A DNA stretch of 64,000 nucleotides from the NCBI RefSeq assembly GCF_001724135.1, contig NZ_MEDS01000001.1, positions 1 to 64,000 of the forward strand. Reading direction: 5' to 3'. Positions 25,564 through 34,491 of this stretch are shown in pieces. The notes under the pieces were generated by a model. That model was not told the origin of the DNA and did no database searches. It worked only from the letters and a program-made list of their open reading frames with translations. Position numbers and translations under genes: made by a program. Within the stretch, counting starts at the first letter, position 1. Every line of letters starts with the position of its first letter. This DNA comes from Comamonas sp. SCN 65-56 (GTDB lineage: Bacteria > Pseudomonadota > Gammaproteobacteria > Burkholderiales > Burkholderiaceae_C).

Positions 25564-25589
25564 TCAAATTAAAACATGTTTTAATTTGA
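25564..25589 (+). promoter_or_regulatory. 26-bp perfect palindrome upstream of fic
   Basis: The half-site TCAAATTAAAACA (25564-25576) is followed directly by its reverse complement TGTTTTAATTTGA (25577-25589). It is AT-rich in a GC-rich region and ends 27 bp before the fic start codon. It is probably an operator or a promoter-operator overlap. The winged-helix C-terminus of the Fic protein is a likely ligand. Confidence 0.6.
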
Positions 25590-25615
25590 CGACTCGCAAT
25601 GAAAATGTACTTTCA

Positions 25616-26920
25616 ATGAACCGCAGCACCGGCGTCTACGTGACCTCCACGACCTTGGGCGAAGCAGTGCGCGCCTTTGTGCCGCATCCACTGCCGCCTG
25701 TGGTTCCTGCGTTGGCAACGGCGTCGTTCGCCCTTCTGAATCAGCAGGCGGAGCTGGCGTTGGCCCGTTTGTCCGGCGTGTCGGGTTTGGTGCCATCGGT
25801 CGATTGGCTGCTCTACAGCGCCGTGCGCAAGGAGGCCTTGCTGACCTCCCAGATCGAAGGCACGCAAGCCACGCTGACCGACCTGTTCGACGAGGAGGCG
25901 GGCCTCAAAGTCAGCAACACCGACGACGTGGCCGAGGTGGTCAACTATCTGCGTGCGCTGCGGCTGGTGCGCGAGCAGCTGCATGACCCCCAAGGGCTGC
26001 CGATCAGCGTTCGCCTGCTGTGCGGTGCGCATCGGTTGTTGCTAGGAGGCTGTCGGACTTGGAGCGTCGAAAGCGAGAATCGACCCCAGCGAGCACAGTT
26101 TTCGCCGGATTTGCAGCCCAATAGCCGAGCTATTGGGTAAAAAGACGGTGAAAAATGGGCCGATGCGGCCGATTTGCAGCCGACGATTTCCAAGTCCGAT
26201 AGCCTCCTAGATGGTGCGCGTGGCGTGGGCAAGCAGCCTGGTGAATTAAGGCGCTCGCAGAACTGGATTGGCGGCACGCGGCCGGGCAATGCCGCTTTCG
26301 TGCCGCCACCGCCGGAGCGTGTGCCGCAGCTGCTATCGGATTTGGAGCAATTCGTCCATACGCAAGCGAATGAGCTTCCGCCTTTGGTCAAGACCGCGCT
26401 GATTCACGCGCAATTCGAAACCATCCATCCGTTTCTGGATGGCAACGGACGCATCGGGCGCCTGCTGATTGCGGCGTTGCTGGAGCATTGGGGCTTGCTG
26501 GAACAGCCGCTGCTGTACGTCAGCGGGTATCTCAAACAACACCAGGCGGAGTACTACCGCCGCCTGTCGGCGATTCGCGCCGAGGGCGATTGGGAATCAT
26601 GGGTGGCGTTTTTTCTGGAGGGCGTGGCCGTTGCTGCGGCAGAGGCGGAAAAAAGCATCATCGCCATTGCCAGCCTGATCGCTGCCGATCGCCGTAGGCT
26701 GCTGCAATCGCCCAAAGCCAACCCGGCCAGCTACCGGCTGTTCGAGTTGCTGCCGCTGATGCCGCACTTCACCGTGGAGCGTGCGCGCCAGCAGTTGCAC
26801 ACCACGTTCCCGACCGCCAACGCGGCGGTGCGGGTGCTGGAGCAGCTGGGCATCGTGCTGGAGGTCACGGGGCAGAAAAAAATCGCAACTACAGCTACCA
26901 AACCTACGTGGATCTTCTGA
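25616..26920 (+). pseudogene. Fic family protein interrupted by a MITE
   Basis: From the ATG at 25616 the frame encodes the N-terminal Fic_N region, including EALLTSQIEGTQATLTDLF, the inhibitory-helix-type segment of class II Fic proteins. After HRLLL the 163-bp MITE begins, and a TAA inside it (26138-26140) stops translation. Beyond the MITE the same frame resumes with DGARGVGKQPGELRRSQNWIGG, the catalytic HPFLDGNGRIGR motif (HxFx[DE]GNGRxxR) and a winged-helix-like tail ending TTATKPTWIF. Fic enzymes AMPylate target proteins. The insertion with its target duplication is 165 bp, a multiple of three, so only one stop codon separates the halves. Confidence 0.88.
26045..26207. mobile_element. 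163-bp MITE with 20-bp terminal inverted repeats and TA target duplication
   Basis: The left end GGAGGCTGTCGGACTTGG and right end CCAAGTCCGATAGCCTCC are inverted repeats with one mismatch. TA flanks both sides (26043-26044 and 26208-26209), and removing one TA plus the element restores the Fic reading frame exactly. TA duplication and small size point to an IS630/Tc1-type non-autonomous element. The centre has a 9-bp stem CCCAATAGC-CGA-GCTATTGGG (26117-26137) and the word GATTTGCAGCC twice. It carries no gene. Confidence 0.88.
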
Positions 26921-26934
26921 CGCAATGATGGCTG
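26918..26934 (+). repeat. 17-bp direct repeat, right copy
   Basis: TGACGCAATGATGGCTG spans the fic stop codon and the first codons of the WecG-like gene. The left copy is at 24614-24630. Confidence 0.65.
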
Positions 26935-27746
26935 CCCCATTCATCCCCCCGGCTTCCCCGCACTCTGAGGCGCCGCGCGCGCGGCATTGCGTCACGGTGG
27001 CGGGGCTGCCCTTCGACGTGGTCGATACCGCAGGCGCCGTCGAACGGCTGTGCGCGGCGATGCGCGATGGTCAACGCTTGTTCTTGTCCACGCCCAATCT
27101 CAATTTCCTTGTCGCGGCGCAGCGCGATGGCGCCTTTCGCCAATCGGTGCTTGAGAGCGACCTGAGCGTGGCCGATGGCATGCCGGTGCTGTGGCTGGCG
27201 CGCCTGCAGGGCACGCCGCTGCCCGAGCGGGTGGCGGGCTCGACGCTGTTCGAGCGCCTACGCGCGGGCGCGGGGCAGGCGCTGCTCGGGCGGCCGATCA
27301 AGGTGTATTTTTTTGGCGGCCCGCCGGGCGTGGCCGAGGCGGCTTGCGCGGTGCTCAATGCTGAGGCGGGTTTCATGCAGGGCGTGGGCGCGCATGGGCC
27401 GGGGTTTGGCACGATCGAGGAAATGTCCACGCCCGAGGTGATTGCCGCCATCAATGCCAGCGGGGCGGATTTGTTGGTGGTCGCCCTGGGTGCCAAGAAA
27501 GGGCAGGCCTGGATCATGCACAACCGGGCGCAGCTGACGGTGCCGGTGCTCAGCCACCTGGGCGCGGTGGTGAATTTTGTTGCCGGCACGGTGCAGCGCG
27601 CGCCGCTGGCCTGGCAGCGCTGGGGGCTGGAGTGGTTGTGGCGCATCCGGCAGGAGCCGGCGCTTTTCAAGCGCTATTGGGGCGACGGCTGGGCGCTGCT
27701 GGGGCTGGCGCTGCACGCGCTGGGGCGGCGCGGGCGCGGGAAATAA
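26925..27746 (+). CDS. WecG/TagA/CpsF family glycosyltransferase (GT26)
   Basis: 273 residues from ATG ATG at 26925. LFLSTPNLNFLVAAQRD, LSVADGMPVLWLARLQG, PERVAGSTLFERL, VYFFGG, LLVVALGAKKGQAWI and LGAVVNFVAGTVQRAPLAWQRWGLEWLWRI are the classic GT26 segments. The conserved Asp of VADGMP is the proposed catalytic residue. It transfers a sugar such as ManNAc to an undecaprenyl-linked intermediate at the inner face of the membrane, typically an early step in repeat-unit assembly. It is followed 6 bp later by an acyltransferase. Confidence 0.92.
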   Translation: MMAAPFIPPASPHSEAPRARHCVTVAGLPFDVVDTAGAVERLCAAMRDGQRLFLSTPNLNFLVAAQRDGAFRQSVLESDLSVADGMPVLWLARLQGTPLPERVAGSTLFERLRAGAGQALLGRPIKVYFFGGPPGVAEAACAVLNAEAGFMQGVGAHGPGFGTIEEMSTPEVIAAINASGADLLVVALGAKKGQAWIMHNRAQLTVPVLSHLGAVVNFVAGTVQRAPLAWQRWGLEWLWRIRQEPALFKRYWGDGWALLGLALHALGRRGRGK

Positions 27747-27752
27747 CTGGGG

Positions 27753-28766
27753 ATGGCGATGGAGCAGCGCTTGCAGTGGGTGGATTACGCCAAGGGCATC
27801 GGGATCATTCTGGTGGTTTACGGGCACGTGGCGCGCGGGCTCGTCAATGCGGGGTTGGTTTCCGATCCATCTTTTCTTGTGTGGTTGGATGGGGTGATTT
27901 ACGGCTTTCACATGCCGTTGTTCTTTCTGCTGGCGGGTCTTTTCTTTTTCGAATCCATTGAGAAACGCGGTGCTTTGCGCTATGTGGAAGGCAAAGTGAG
28001 TACGTTGGTGTATCCCTATGTGCTGTGGTCGCTGCTTCAGGGTGGAATTGAGGTGCTGCTGTCTGCATATACGAACTCGAAGGCGACCTGGTCTGAAGTG
28101 TTGGCACTGTTGTGGGCGCCGCGTGCGCAGTTCTGGTTTTTGTATGCACTGTTTTTTTGCAGCGTGTGCGCGGCGTTACTGTGGATGTCGCTCCGGGGGG
28201 GGAGCAGGCGGGGACGGGCGGTGGTGCTGGTCGGCGTGGGGCTCTTGGTGCTGTCGCTTTCATCTTGGATGGGCGGCACGGCCGCGACGCGTTATGTGGC
28301 TGGGTATTTCGGCTTTTTCGCGTTGGGAGCGTTGTGGTCGGTCGCGGTGCGCGATGGAGCGCGGACACTGCGTTGGCTCGGCCTGGCGGTTGGATCGATG
28401 GTCGCTTTGCAATTGGCTCGCGATGCCGGTTTGCTGGCCGATGAGCGCTGGGTGGTCTGGCTGGCGGCAGTGGCCGGATCGGCGACGGTGATGTGGGGGG
28501 CGAAATGGCTGCAAGGGCGCAGGCCAGAGGCGGGACGTCGGCTGCGCTTGCTCCAGCAACTTGGGGAGTATTCGTTGCCGATCTATCTGATGCACGTGCT
28601 CGCTGGCAGCGGTGTGCGCATAGCGTTGCAATTTGGCTTGGGTGTACAGGATCTTGCGTCGCATTTGATGGCTGGCTGTCTGGTAGGGCTGCTGGCGCCG
28701 TTGTGGCTGGCGCAGTGGCTGCGGAGAAGGGGAATGGGCTGGTGGTTTGCTGCACCGTCACGCTGA
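27753..28766 (+). CDS. acyltransferase family 3 membrane protein
   Basis: 337 residues with about ten hydrophobic helices. RLQWVDYAKGIGIILVVYGHVARG has the catalytic His of the family, and FHMPLFFLLAGLFFFES the usual second motif. The family moves acetyl or other acyl groups from the cytoplasm to exported sugars. Here it most likely O-acetylates the EPS. It is co-directional with the WecG-like gene. Confidence 0.87.
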   Translation: MAMEQRLQWVDYAKGIGIILVVYGHVARGLVNAGLVSDPSFLVWLDGVIYGFHMPLFFLLAGLFFFESIEKRGALRYVEGKVSTLVYPYVLWSLLQGGIEVLLSAYTNSKATWSEVLALLWAPRAQFWFLYALFFCSVCAALLWMSLRGGSRRGRAVVLVGVGLLVLSLSSWMGGTAATRYVAGYFGFFALGALWSVAVRDGARTLRWLGLAVGSMVALQLARDAGLLADERWVVWLAAVAGSATVMWGAKWLQGRRPEAGRRLRLLQQLGEYSLPIYLMHVLAGSGVRIALQFGLGVQDLASHLMAGCLVGLLAPLWLAQWLRRRGMGWWFAAPSR

Positions 28767-28889
28767 CCGCGGCGCCATTTGGCGCGTGCAACGCCATTCG
28801 GACTATCGATAGCGCGCTGCAAGCGTGATAAAAACCACGGTTTGCCGGGCAAGGCGTGCATGCTGCCGCCCCGGTGCTCTTGCTGATCC

Positions 28890-30352
28890 ATGACTTCTTC
28901 CCTTGTTCTGACGCCTGTGATCCTCTGCGGAGGCTCGGGCACGCGCTTGTGCCGCTTTCGCGCGAGGCCTATCCCAAGCAGTTTCTGGCGCTGCAGGGCG
29001 ATGGCGGCTCGATGCTGCAGGAGACGGCGCGGCGGCTCGATGGGCTGTCGGCGCAGATTGCCCGGGGGCAGCCGTTGGTGGTGTGCAACAACGCCCACCG
29101 TTTTCTGGCCGCGCAGCAATTGCAGGACGCCGGTTTTGCCGCGGCGCAGCTGGTGCTGGAGCCGGTGGGCCGCAATACCGCGCCGGCGCTGACGCTGGCG
29201 GCGCTGGCGGCGCCCGCGGATGGCGTGCTGCTGGCGATGCCGGCGGACCATGTGGTGGGCGATGTGCAGCGCCTGCATGCGGCGCTGGCGGCGGCATGGC
29301 CGCTGGCCTGCGAGGGTGCGATGGTGACCTTTGGCGTGGTGCCGGACCGGCCCGAGACGGGCTATGGCTATATCCGCAAGGGCGCCGCGCTGGCCGGGGG
29401 CGGCGGGTATGCGATCGACAGCTTTGCCGAGAAGCCCGGCCTGGAGCGCGCGCAGGCGTATCTGGCCGGGGGCGAGCATTTGTGGAACAGCGGCATGTTC
29501 ATGGTGCGTGCGGACCTGTGGCTCAAGGCGCTGGGGCTGTTGCAGCCGGCGATGCTGGCGGCCTGCCAGGCGGCGGTGCAGGGCGCGAGCCGGGATCTGG
29601 ATTTCATCCGCCCGGCAGAGGCCGCCTTTGCCGCCTGCCCAGCGGATTCGATCGACTATGCGGTGATGGAGCATCTGCCAGGCCGTGCAGACCTGGGGAT
29701 GCCGGCCTGCGTGGTGCCGCTGGATGCGCGCTGGTCGGATCTGGGCTCGTGGGATGCGCTGTGGGAGGTGCTGCCCCACGATGCTGAGGGCAATGCGGCG
29801 GCCGGGCAAACGCTGGCGGTGGATACGCGTGCCAGTTTGCTGTTTTCCCAGTCGCGCCTGGTGGCGACGGTGGGTGTGCAGGATCTGGTGGTGGTGGAGA
29901 CGCCCGACGCCGTGCTGGTGGCCGACAAGCGCTGCACGCAGGACGTGAAAAAGGTGGTGGAGCTGCTCAGGACGCAGGGGCGCGGCGAGGCAGGCAGCCA
30001 CCGCAAGGTGCACCGGCCCTGGGGCTGGTACGACAGCATCGATGCCGGAGAGCGCTTTCAGGTCAAGCGCATCGTAGTGCGTCCGGGCGCGAGCCTGAGC
30101 CTGCAGATGCACCACCACCGGGCCGAGCATTGGGTGGTGGTGCGCGGCGTGGCGCAGGTGACGCGCGGCGATGAAACCTTTTTGCTCAACGAGAACGAAT
30201 CCACCTTCATCCCCGTCGGGCGCACGCACCGGCTGACCAACCCGGGCAAACTGGCGCTGGAGATGATCGAGGTGCAGTCCGGCAGCTACCTGGGCGAGGA
30301 CGACATCGTGCGCTTCGAGGACAGCTATGGCCGCACCACGCCCGGCGGCTGA
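28890..30352 (+). pseudogene. manC: mannose-1-phosphate guanylyltransferase/mannose-6-phosphate isomerase with a one-base frameshift
   Basis: The ATG at 28890 leads into TPVILCGGSGTRL, the nucleotide-binding signature. At about 28950 the frame must move by one base to continue as PLSREAYPKQFLALQ. Canonical GGSGTRLWPLSR is restored if one G is added to make TTGTGGCCG from TTGTGCCG. The rest is a complete bifunctional enzyme: nucleotidyltransferase domain with NSGMFMVRADL, then the cupin isomerase domain with QMHHHRAEHWVVVRG, about 487 residues in all. It supplies GDP-mannose for glycan assembly. As read, translation from 28890 is aborted. It is either a real inactivation or a sequencing error. 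An internal start would lose the nucleotide-binding motif. Confidence 0.9.
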
Positions 30353-30412
30353 TGCGGTGCATGGCTGACAGGGCTGATAGCATCGTCCCACTTTTTTGAG
30401 GAGCCCCTTCCC

Positions 30413-31963
30413 GTGCGCTTCACCTTCCGACTGGCCCGCAACGAGCAATTGCTGCTGCTGGGCGTGCTGCTGGCCATTGTTGCGTTCTGGGGCGGCTTGT
30501 CTGAGCTGGTGGGGCGCTGGTACAAGCAGGAGGAGTACAGCCATGGCTTCTTCCTGCCGCTGATTTCGCTTTTTCTGCTGTGGTATCGACGTGATGTGCT
30601 CAAGAAGAGCCGCGGCGCGCCTTCGGCCTGGGGGCTGGTGCTGCTCTTGGTGGCGGCGCTGCTGCTGGTGCTGGGGGAGGTGACGGCGCTGTTTCTGGCG
30701 GTGCAGTTCGGCTTTTTGCTGGCGCTGGTGGGGCTGGTGCTGTGCTATGGCGGGGTGTCGCTGCTGCGCGTGAGCTGGCTGCCGATCGCCTTTCTGCTGT
30801 TTGCCATTCCGCTGCCGTATTTCATCGATTCGCAGATTTCCTGGCGGCTGCAGCTGCTGTCGTCCAGCATGGGCGTGGGGCTGCTGCGCGCGCTGGGTTA
30901 CGCGGTGTACCTGGAAGGCAACGTCATCGACCTGGGCAACTACAAGCTGCAAGTGGTGGAGGCTTGCAGCGGGCTGCGCTACCTGTACCCGCTGCTCTCC
31001 CTGAGCTTTCTGATGGCCTACATCTACCCGGCCAAAATGGTCTGGCGGGTGCTGGTGTTTCTCTCGGCGATTCCGATCACGGTGCTCACCAACAGTGCAC
31101 GCATTGCCATGGTGGGCGTGCTGGTGGCGCGCTGGGGCAACGGCATGGCGGATGGTTTTCTGCATTACTTCGAGGGCTGGGTGATCTTCCTGGTCTGCCA
31201 GCTGGTGCTGATGGCAGAGATCTGGGTGATCGAGCGCTTCACGCTCAAGCGCAGCTTCATGGAGGTGCAGCAACAGATTCCGCTGCCGCCGGTGGCCACG
31301 CCCAGCGGGGTGTTCAGCGCGCGTTGGTCGCGCCCGCTGGTGGCGGCGCTGGTGCTGCTGGTGGCGGGCTGGGCTGCGGCACTGGCCGTGGGCGGGCGCG
31401 AGGAGGTGCGGCCGCTGCGCGCCAACCTGGCCACCTTCCCGCTGGAGCTGGGCAACTGGCGTGCGACGGAATCCTCGCTGTCCATCGAGGTGGAGCAGGC
31501 GCTGGGTTTCAGCGACTACGTGCTGGCCGATTACCGCGACGAGGCCGGTGACGTGGTCAATTTCTACACCGCCTATTACGCCTCGCAGCGCAAGGGCGTG
31601 TCGCCGCATTCGCCGCAGGTATGCATACCAGGCGGTGGCTGGGTGATTTCGGGCATCAGTGATCACAAGGTGGGCTTGAACGACGGCACGCCGCTGGAGG
31701 TGGTGCGGGTGGTGATCTCCAAGGACAATATGCACCAGCTGGTGTATTACTGGTTCGAGCAGCGTGGACGGCGCATCTCCAACGAGTACCTGATGAAGTG
31801 GTATCTGCTGGAAGACGCCATCTTGCGCAATCGCACCGATGGCGCGCTGGTCCGCATGGTGACGCCGATGCGCCCGGGCGAGCCTGCCGGCGCGGCCGAT
31901 GCCCGGCTGACGGCCTTTGCCCGGCTGGCGGTGCCGTTGCTTGGGCCTTATGTGCCGAAGTGA
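30413..31963 (+). CDS. xrtD: exosortase fused to an EpsI domain (XrtD-type)
   Basis: 516 residues from a GTG at 30413 preceded by GAGGAG. Residues 1-290 carry about eight membrane helices with the transpeptidase triad: Cys185 in EACSGLRY, Arg230 in NSARIAM and His251 in LHYFEGW. Residues 310-516 form an EpsI domain with TFPLELGNWRATE and SQRKGVSPHSPQVCIPGGGW. Exosortases cleave C-terminal sorting signals of exported proteins near the membrane. The fused architecture and the presence of two VPLPGAALMFLSALGLGGLARRK-type substrates downstream fit the VPLPA-CTERM-specific group. The symbol is a subgroup assignment made without a model search. Confidence 0.85.
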   Translation: MRFTFRLARNEQLLLLGVLLAIVAFWGGLSELVGRWYKQEEYSHGFFLPLISLFLLWYRRDVLKKSRGAPSAWGLVLLLVAALLLVLGEVTALFLAVQFGFLLALVGLVLCYGGVSLLRVSWLPIAFLLFAIPLPYFIDSQISWRLQLLSSSMGVGLLRALGYAVYLEGNVIDLGNYKLQVVEACSGLRYLYPLLSLSFLMAYIYPAKMVWRVLVFLSAIPITVLTNSARIAMVGVLVARWGNGMADGFLHYFEGWVIFLVCQLVLMAEIWVIERFTLKRSFMEVQQQIPLPPVATPSGVFSARWSRPLVAALVLLVAGWAAALAVGGREEVRPLRANLATFPLELGNWRATESSLSIEVEQALGFSDYVLADYRDEAGDVVNFYTAYYASQRKGVSPHSPQVCIPGGGWVISGISDHKVGLNDGTPLEVVRVVISKDNMHQLVYYWFEQRGRRISNEYLMKWYLLEDAILRNRTDGALVRMVTPMRPGEPAGAADARLTAFARLAVPLLGPYVPK

Positions 31964-32064
31964 TTTTTGGGTCAAATTGGCCTTTGACGCATGACTGGCG
32001 TGCGCGAGCAGCTATGAATTTGATGAATTTTGAGCCCTATCCAACCGGGCTGAGGGGAAGCACG

Positions 32065-34485
32065 ATGCAGCAATCCAATCCATCGCCGAGGGCTGCCTGG
32101 CCCAGAACCGCCGCCACTGCGCTGGTGCTGGCGCTCAGCCTGGGGCTGGCAGCCTGTTCGTCGCCGGAAGAGAAAGTCGCCTCGTTCGCCAAGAAGGGCC
32201 AGTCGTACCTGGAGCAATCCGATCTGGTGAAGGCGCGGCTGGAATTCCAGAACGCGCTGCAGATTGCGCCGAACAACGTGCCATCGCTGTATGGCATGGC
32301 GCTGATCGCCGAGCGTGGCAGCGACTGGAATCGCGCCTACGGCCTGCTGAGCAAGGTGGTGGAGCTTGATCCCAAGAATCTGCCGGCGCAGCTCAAGCTG
32401 GCCAAACTGCTGCTGGCAGCGGGGCAGGTGGACAAGGCGCTGGCGGTGAGCGATGCCGCCAGCAAGCTTGAGCCCGAGAGCGCCGACACCCTGGCCTTGC
32501 GCGCGGCGGTGATGTTCAAGCTGGGCGACCACAAGGCGGCGGTCGATCTGGCCAACCAGGCGCTCAAGCGCGAGCCCGGGCAGGTGGATGCGCTGGTGGT
32601 GCTGGCTTCGCAAAGCCTGCTCGACGGGCACGGCGAAGACACGCTCAAATACCTGGACCGGGCGCTGGAGAAGAACGAAAAGGACGTGGCGCTGCAGCTC
32701 ATCAAGATCCAGGCGCTGGAGAAGCTCTCCAAGCTCGATAATGCCGAGGCCATCTTCCGCAAGCTCATCGGGTTCTACCCCGACAACAAGGTGCTGCGGC
32801 ATATGCTGGCGCAGTTCTTCATGAAGCACGGCAAGCCCGAGCAGGCCGAGGCGACCTACCGCGACACCGTCAAGGCCCAGCCGAGCGATGCCGAGGCCAA
32901 ACTCGATCTGGTGCGCTTCATCGGCCAGCTCAAGGGCCCGGGTGCCGCCGCCACAGAGCTGCAAGCCTTCATCAAGGCCGACCCCAAGGCCTGGGACCTC
33001 AAGCTGATGCTGGCCGGTCTGCGCCAGCAGCAAAAGCAGATGGATGCGGCGCGTGCACTGTGGAAAGAGGTGGCGGACGAGGCGGGCAAGGAGCCGGCTG
33101 GCCTGCGCGCGCGTGCCGCGCTGGCGGCGGACTTGCTCGGCAGTGGCAAGAAGCCTGAGGCCAATGCCCTGATCGCCGAAATTCTGGAGGCCGACGCGCG
33201 CAATGAGCAAGGCCTGCTGCTGCGCGCCGGCGTGGCGCTGGATGAGCGCCGGCTGGACGACGCCGTGGCTGACTTGCGCACCATTTTGCGCGATACGCCC
33301 TCGTCGGCGCAGGCGCACGCCATGCTGGGCCGGGCGCTGGAAATGCAGGGCTCCAAGGACCTGGCGCAAGAGGAATATGCGCGTGCCGCGCAAGAGGGCA
33401 AGTTCGCGCCGATATTCGCCATGCCGTATGCGGAATTCCTCATGCGCGCGGGCAAGGCGCGGCTGGTGGAGCCGGCGCTGCGCGAGACGCTGCAGGCCGA
33501 CCCCACCTATCTGCCGGCCTACCAGCTGCTGGCGCAGTCTTACCTGAACAGCGGCGACCTGGTGGCGGCGCAGAAGGTGGCGGACGTGGTGGCCAAGCTG
33601 GGCAACCAGGCCGTTGCGGCCAACCAGTTGCAGGGCGCGGTGGACATGGCGCGCAACCAGTTCGACAGCAGCATTGCCGCCTACAAAAAGGCCTACGAGC
33701 TCTCGCCCGAAGAGACGCAGCCCATGGTGGCGCTGGTGGGCAGCTACCTGCGCGCCGGCAAGCTCAAGGAAGCCCAGGCCTTTCTGCAATCGGTGTTGGC
33801 CGCCTCGCCCGACAATCTGGGCGCTCGCCTGCTGCAGGCACGCCTGGCGGCGCAGGCGGGTGACGCCGAGGCCGCGCAGGCGGGTTTTGACGCCGTGCTG
33901 CAGCGCGATCCCAAGAACGCGCAGGCCTATCTGGGCCAGCTTGGCCTCTTGACAAGCGCGCAAAAGCTGGATGAGGCCGACGCCTTGCTGCAAAAAGGCC
34001 TGCAGCAGATACCCGGCGATTTCAGCCTGCGCCTGGCGCGCGCCAGCCTGATGGAGCAGCGCCACCAGCCGGAGCAGGCCATCACCCTGTACGAGCAGCT
34101 GCACAAGGACCGCCCGAACGCCGAGGTGGTGATCAACAACCTCGCCGGTCTGCTGGCGGATGCGCGCAGCACCGAGGCCGATTACAAGCGCGCCTACGAG
34201 CTGGCGCAGGGCCTGCGCGCCAGCAGCGTGCCGCAGTTCAAGGATACGGTGGGCTGGACGGCCTACCGCATGAAGCGCTATGCCGAGGCCGCCGGCCCCT
34301 TGCGCGATGCCGCCAAGGCCATGCCTGGCCTGCCGGTGCTGCATTACCACCTGGGCATGAATCTGCTGGCGCAGGGCAACAAGGAAGGCGCGCGCCAGGC
34401 CTTGCAGCAGGCGCTGGACCTGGCGGCCAAGGGTGCGCCGTTTGCCGAGGCCGATGCCGCCAAGAAGGCGCTGGCCGGAATCTGA
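32065..34485 (+). CDS. prsT: PrsT-type TPR-repeat lipoprotein of the exosortase system
   Basis: 806 residues from the ATG at 32065, preceded by GAGGGGAAG; longer upstream frames overlap the exosortase gene and look non-native. A signal peptide ends in the lipobox LAAC, so the protein is lipid-anchored. The rest is more than fifteen TPR units (patterns such as ALQIAPNNVPSLYGMALIAERG). Proteins of this length and type accompany exosortase/EPS loci and are thought to scaffold polysaccharide secretion in the periplasm. It lies 101 bp after the exosortase and 6 bp before the ATPase gene. Confidence 0.88.
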   Translation: MQQSNPSPRAAWPRTAATALVLALSLGLAACSSPEEKVASFAKKGQSYLEQSDLVKARLEFQNALQIAPNNVPSLYGMALIAERGSDWNRAYGLLSKVVELDPKNLPAQLKLAKLLLAAGQVDKALAVSDAASKLEPESADTLALRAAVMFKLGDHKAAVDLANQALKREPGQVDALVVLASQSLLDGHGEDTLKYLDRALEKNEKDVALQLIKIQALEKLSKLDNAEAIFRKLIGFYPDNKVLRHMLAQFFMKHGKPEQAEATYRDTVKAQPSDAEAKLDLVRFIGQLKGPGAAATELQAFIKADPKAWDLKLMLAGLRQQQKQMDAARALWKEVADEAGKEPAGLRARAALAADLLGSGKKPEANALIAEILEADARNEQGLLLRAGVALDERRLDDAVADLRTILRDTPSSAQAHAMLGRALEMQGSKDLAQEEYARAAQEGKFAPIFAMPYAEFLMRAGKARLVEPALRETLQADPTYLPAYQLLAQSYLNSGDLVAAQKVADVVAKLGNQAVAANQLQGAVDMARNQFDSSIAAYKKAYELSPEETQPMVALVGSYLRAGKLKEAQAFLQSVLAASPDNLGARLLQARLAAQAGDAEAAQAGFDAVLQRDPKNAQAYLGQLGLLTSAQKLDEADALLQKGLQQIPGDFSLRLARASLMEQRHQPEQAITLYEQLHKDRPNAEVVINNLAGLLADARSTEADYKRAYELAQGLRASSVPQFKDTVGWTAYRMKRYAEAAGPLRDAAKAMPGLPVLHYHLGMNLLAQGNKEGARQALQQALDLAAKGAPFAEADAAKKALAGI

Positions 34486-34491
34486 CCATCC

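Noticed and set aside
30353-30412. Third copy of the 18-bp LuxR-type box sought upstream of the exosortase gene
   Set aside because: Only partial words (GATAGCAT) are present; the box itself is absent.
28583-31975. Minus-strand open frame of 1130 codons opposite manC and the exosortase gene
   Set aside because: Rich in Arg, His, Gln and Pro with no domain; it is the antisense shadow of strongly GC-biased codons in real plus-strand genes.
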